Part shown: positions 63,920-64,000 of the stretch, one piece after another | Layout: the number at the start of each line of letters is the position of its first letter | Position numbering within the stretch: the stretch's first letter is position 1 | DNA from: Psoroptes ovis | Lineage: Eukaryota > Arthropoda > Arachnida > Sarcoptiformes > Psoroptidae | Direction: 5' to 3' | DNA: 64,000 nucleotides | Assembly (NCBI GenBank): GCA_002943765.1 | Contig: PQWQ01000004.1 | Location: 1,798,001-1,862,000, forward strand | Made by a program: the position numbers and the translations under genes | The notes under the pieces: model-generated | Told to the model about the DNA's origin: nothing | Databases searched by the model: none | The model's input: the letters and a program-made list of their open reading frames with translations, nothing else

Positions 63920-64000
63920 AATTCCAATCTGAAAATAGATTTACAAACAAACAACGATGGTTTGATATAATAATTTTTCTGCGCTTTGTTTTGAATGAAA

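Larger units (their letters stand above)
54316..64000. other. About 9.7 kb with no supported gene
   Basis: No coding frame with a recognisable domain on either strand. The region contains several dyad-symmetric sequences (a 74-base hairpin near 55.6 kb, a nested inverted repeat at 59.31-59.46 kb, a 24-base palindrome at 59.61 kb and an inverted repeat at 61.41-61.45 kb), ATT/AAT runs and an AC microsatellite at the right edge. Confidence 0.55.

Overview
This window looks like nuclear DNA from a small, very AT-rich animal genome. The gene families point to an arthropod: an Arrowhead-type LIM-homeobox gene, a CRIB-domain PAK kinase, a GalNAc-transferase, a guanylate-binding protein and the mitochondrial factor MTRES1. 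The extreme AT content, short introns (about 60-125 bases where both splice sites can be placed) and Asn/His/Gln/Asp-rich proteins built from AAT/CAT/CAA/GAT codons would fit an acariform mite. That placement is inference, not proof. I see no bacterial, plasmid or viral gene set and no CRISPR array.

Layout. 1-1744 (-): a PAK kinase whose 3' end lies outside the window. 1745-12168: about 10 kb with no supported gene, holding simple repeats and one tiny mariner-like inverted-repeat element. 12169-14502 (-): Arrowhead/Lhx6-8 LIM-homeobox gene. 14503-18464: no supported gene, with a second mariner-like remnant and a cluster of CAATTG palindromes. 18465-19937 (-): a long low-complexity reading frame that could be a separate gene or an upstream exon of Arrowhead. 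21970-22907 (+): a single-pass membrane protein, convergent with 23056-26709 (-), a leucine-rich-repeat receptor-like protein. 29136-31964 (-): a guanylate-binding-protein-family GTPase with a predicted signal peptide. 32360-34545 (-): an Asn/Asp-rich type II membrane protein with a furin-type site. 35632-37883 (-): polypeptide GalNAc-transferase, divergent from 38260-39087 (+), an MTRES1-like mitochondrial RNA-binding protein. 39088-50263: about 11 kb without a supported gene. 50264-54315 (+): an Asn/Tyr-rich membrane or secreted proprotein. 54316-64000: no supported gene, but several clear dyad symmetries.

The exon models were built by hand from reading frames, splice dinucleotides and phase. 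All multi-exon models keep frame across every junction. The genes do not form one pathway. Several are linked to the secretory route and cell surface (LRR protein, two single-pass membrane proteins, GalNAc-transferase, signal-peptide GTPase, furin-site proproteins), but I see no evidence that they form a functional cluster. The most unusual items are the signal-peptide GTPase with a changed G4 motif, the Gln-rich insertion inside the second LIM domain, the possible 490-residue extension of Arrowhead, and the unfamiliar Asn-rich proproteins.
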